A stretch of 7,970 bases of DNA, taken from assembly GCA_029059965.1 (NCBI GenBank), contig JAIDUY010000322.1, positions 1-7,970 of the forward strand. The letters run 5' to 3'. Position numbers and translations under genes: made by a program. The first letter of the stretch is position 1, and each line of letters starts with the position of its first letter. Origin of the DNA: Muribaculaceae bacterium. Lineage in GTDB: Bacteria; Bacteroidota; Bacteroidia; Bacteroidales; Muribaculaceae. Positions 7,082 through 7,970 of this stretch are shown here, one piece after another. Below the pieces are notes generated by a model. The model ran no database searches and was not told the DNA's origin. It was given only the letters and a program-made list of their open reading frames with translations.

Positions 7082-7970
7082 TCCACCACTGCGCGTATCT
7101 GCTTGACAAGAAGCTGGAGCGAGGAACTGCTCTGATGCTTGTTCTCCTCGATGGTATAGCAGATGTTGAAGGGCTGTCCCGAATGGATGTGCTCGAAATA
7201 CGACGCCATGTTGAAGGCGATGCCGTTGATGACGCGGCCTGATGTGTCGTCGACGAGTTCGAGCTTGATGTGCTCGAGGTTGCGTCCCACCAGCTTGCTG
7301 GTGCCGAAGTCCTTGACGCGGCGAGTGCAGAAAGTGGGCTTGCGGTTGCCCGGGCCGAAAGGATTGAACAGGCGCAGCGTAGACACGAATTCGGAAGTGA
7401 TTTCCGAGAACGACAGGAAGGCGTCGATGTCTATCTGTGGCGTAAGCTGTTCAGGCAGGATGTTGGCGGCGACGTACTCCTCGAAGCGCTGTGTGAATTC
7501 GGGGATGTTCTCCTCGCGGAGCGAAAGGCCGACGGCGTAGGTATGGCCGCCGAAGTTCTCGAGCAGGTCGCGGGTGCTCTCGACGGCCTTGTAGATGTCG
7601 AAGCCCTGCACCGAGCGCGACGAGCCCGTCGCCAGACCGTTGGACAGTGTCAGCACCACCGACGGCTTGTAGTAGAGTTCCGTCAGGCGAGAGGCCACGA
7701 TGCCGATGATGCCCTTGTGCCAGTGCTTGTTGTAGATGACGATGGAGCGCTTGGGCGAGTGCATCTCGCCGCGTTCCTCAAGGATGGCGTTGGCCTCCTC
7801 GGTGATTCGCTTGTCGAGCTCCTTGCGGTCCTTGTTGTACTGGTCGATTTCGAGGCTCTTGCGGTTGGCGTCCTTGGCGTCGCGCACCACGAGCAGCTCT
7901 ACGGCCTCGCGACCGCTCTGCATACGTCCGCGGGGGTGGATGCGGGGGCCTATTTTGAAGATGGCGTCGG
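7078..7970 (-). CDS. recJ: Single-stranded-DNA-specific exonuclease RecJ, C-terminal half (5' end beyond the window)
   Basis: RecJ degrades single-stranded DNA 5' to 3', making gaps and tails for RecFOR-dependent recombination and serving mismatch and base-excision repair. About 296 residues are present, roughly half of the usual length. The catalytic DHH domain, with its metal ligands, lies off the right edge. The frame is open to the edge, so the ATG at 7923-7921 is internal. Seen in order: [10 protein letters not shown] (7950-7921) at the position of the usual GPRINAAGR motif; the DHHA1 domain with [19 protein letters not shown] and the nucleic-acid-binding GGHTYAVGL; then [12 protein letters not shown] and a C-terminal OB-fold-like region that ends at a TGA at 7078-7080. 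That stop overlaps the recQ start in ATGA, indicating a recJ-recQ operon. The promoter is outside the window. Confidence 0.96.
   Translation of the reverse strand, partial: DAIFKIGPRIHPRGRMQSGREAVELLVVRDAKDANRKSLEIDQYNKDRKELDKRITEEANAILEERGEMHSPKRSIVIYNKHWHKGIIGIVASRLTELYYKPSVVLTLSNGLATGSSRSVQGFDIYKAVESTRDLLENFGGHTYAVGLSLREENIPEFTQRFEEYVAANILPEQLTPQIDIDAFLSFSEITSEFVSTLRLFNPFGPGNRKPTFCTRRVKDFGTSKLVGRNLEHIKLELVDDTSGRVINGIAFNMASYFEHIHSGQPFNICYTIEENKHQSSSSLQLLVKQIRAVVE

Noticed and set aside
6338..7135. A 265-codon plus-strand open frame opposite recQ
   Set aside because: It has the same cause: it is in register with recQ, which rarely uses TTA, CTA or TCA. RecQ has every helicase motif, so this is a shadow.

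Overview
The window comes from a GC-rich member of the Bacteroidales (Bacteroidota). Evidence for this is a promoter-like TAnnTTTG box with no Shine-Dalgarno sequence, a large secreted protein of choice-of-anchor-J and fibronectin-type modules ending in a type IX-like C-terminal tail, and a RecQ of the layout I associate with Bacteroidota. A Muribaculaceae- or Alistipes-like host would fit the base composition, but the window cannot settle the genus. All three recognisable genes lie on the minus strand.

Right part (about 5105-7970): the 3' half of recJ runs in from the right edge and overlaps recQ by four bases (ATGA), so the two are almost certainly one transcription unit and probably translationally coupled. 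RecQ (3'-to-5' helicase) and RecJ (5'-to-3' single-strand exonuclease) are classical partners in processing DNA ends and gaps for RecFOR-type recombinational repair. A strong intrinsic terminator hairpin at 4851-4884 ends the unit, about 220 bases beyond the recQ stop. The stretch in between holds no intact gene, but part of it looks like decayed coding sequence.

Middle (about 4739-4855): a short, very AT-rich intergenic island carries a perfect Bacteroidota -7 box and three copies of the palindrome AATTAATT. It is the likely promoter of the next gene.

Left part (209-4738): one 1509-residue secreted multidomain protein fills more than half the window. Its parts are a signal peptide, an N-terminal propeller-like region, fibronectin-III/Ig-like modules, three choice-of-anchor-J-type jelly-roll modules (one apparently nested in a fibronectin fold), a CARDB-like module and a C-terminal sorting-like domain. 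It is probably a cell-surface or exported adhesin/glycan-contact protein; no catalytic domain was recognised. A long hairpin that pairs fully only as minus-strand RNA follows its stop. The first 150 bases contain no gene I can support.

I see no CRISPR array, mobile element, RNA gene or defence cassette. The window looks like ordinary chromosome; the oddities are modest and are listed as findings.
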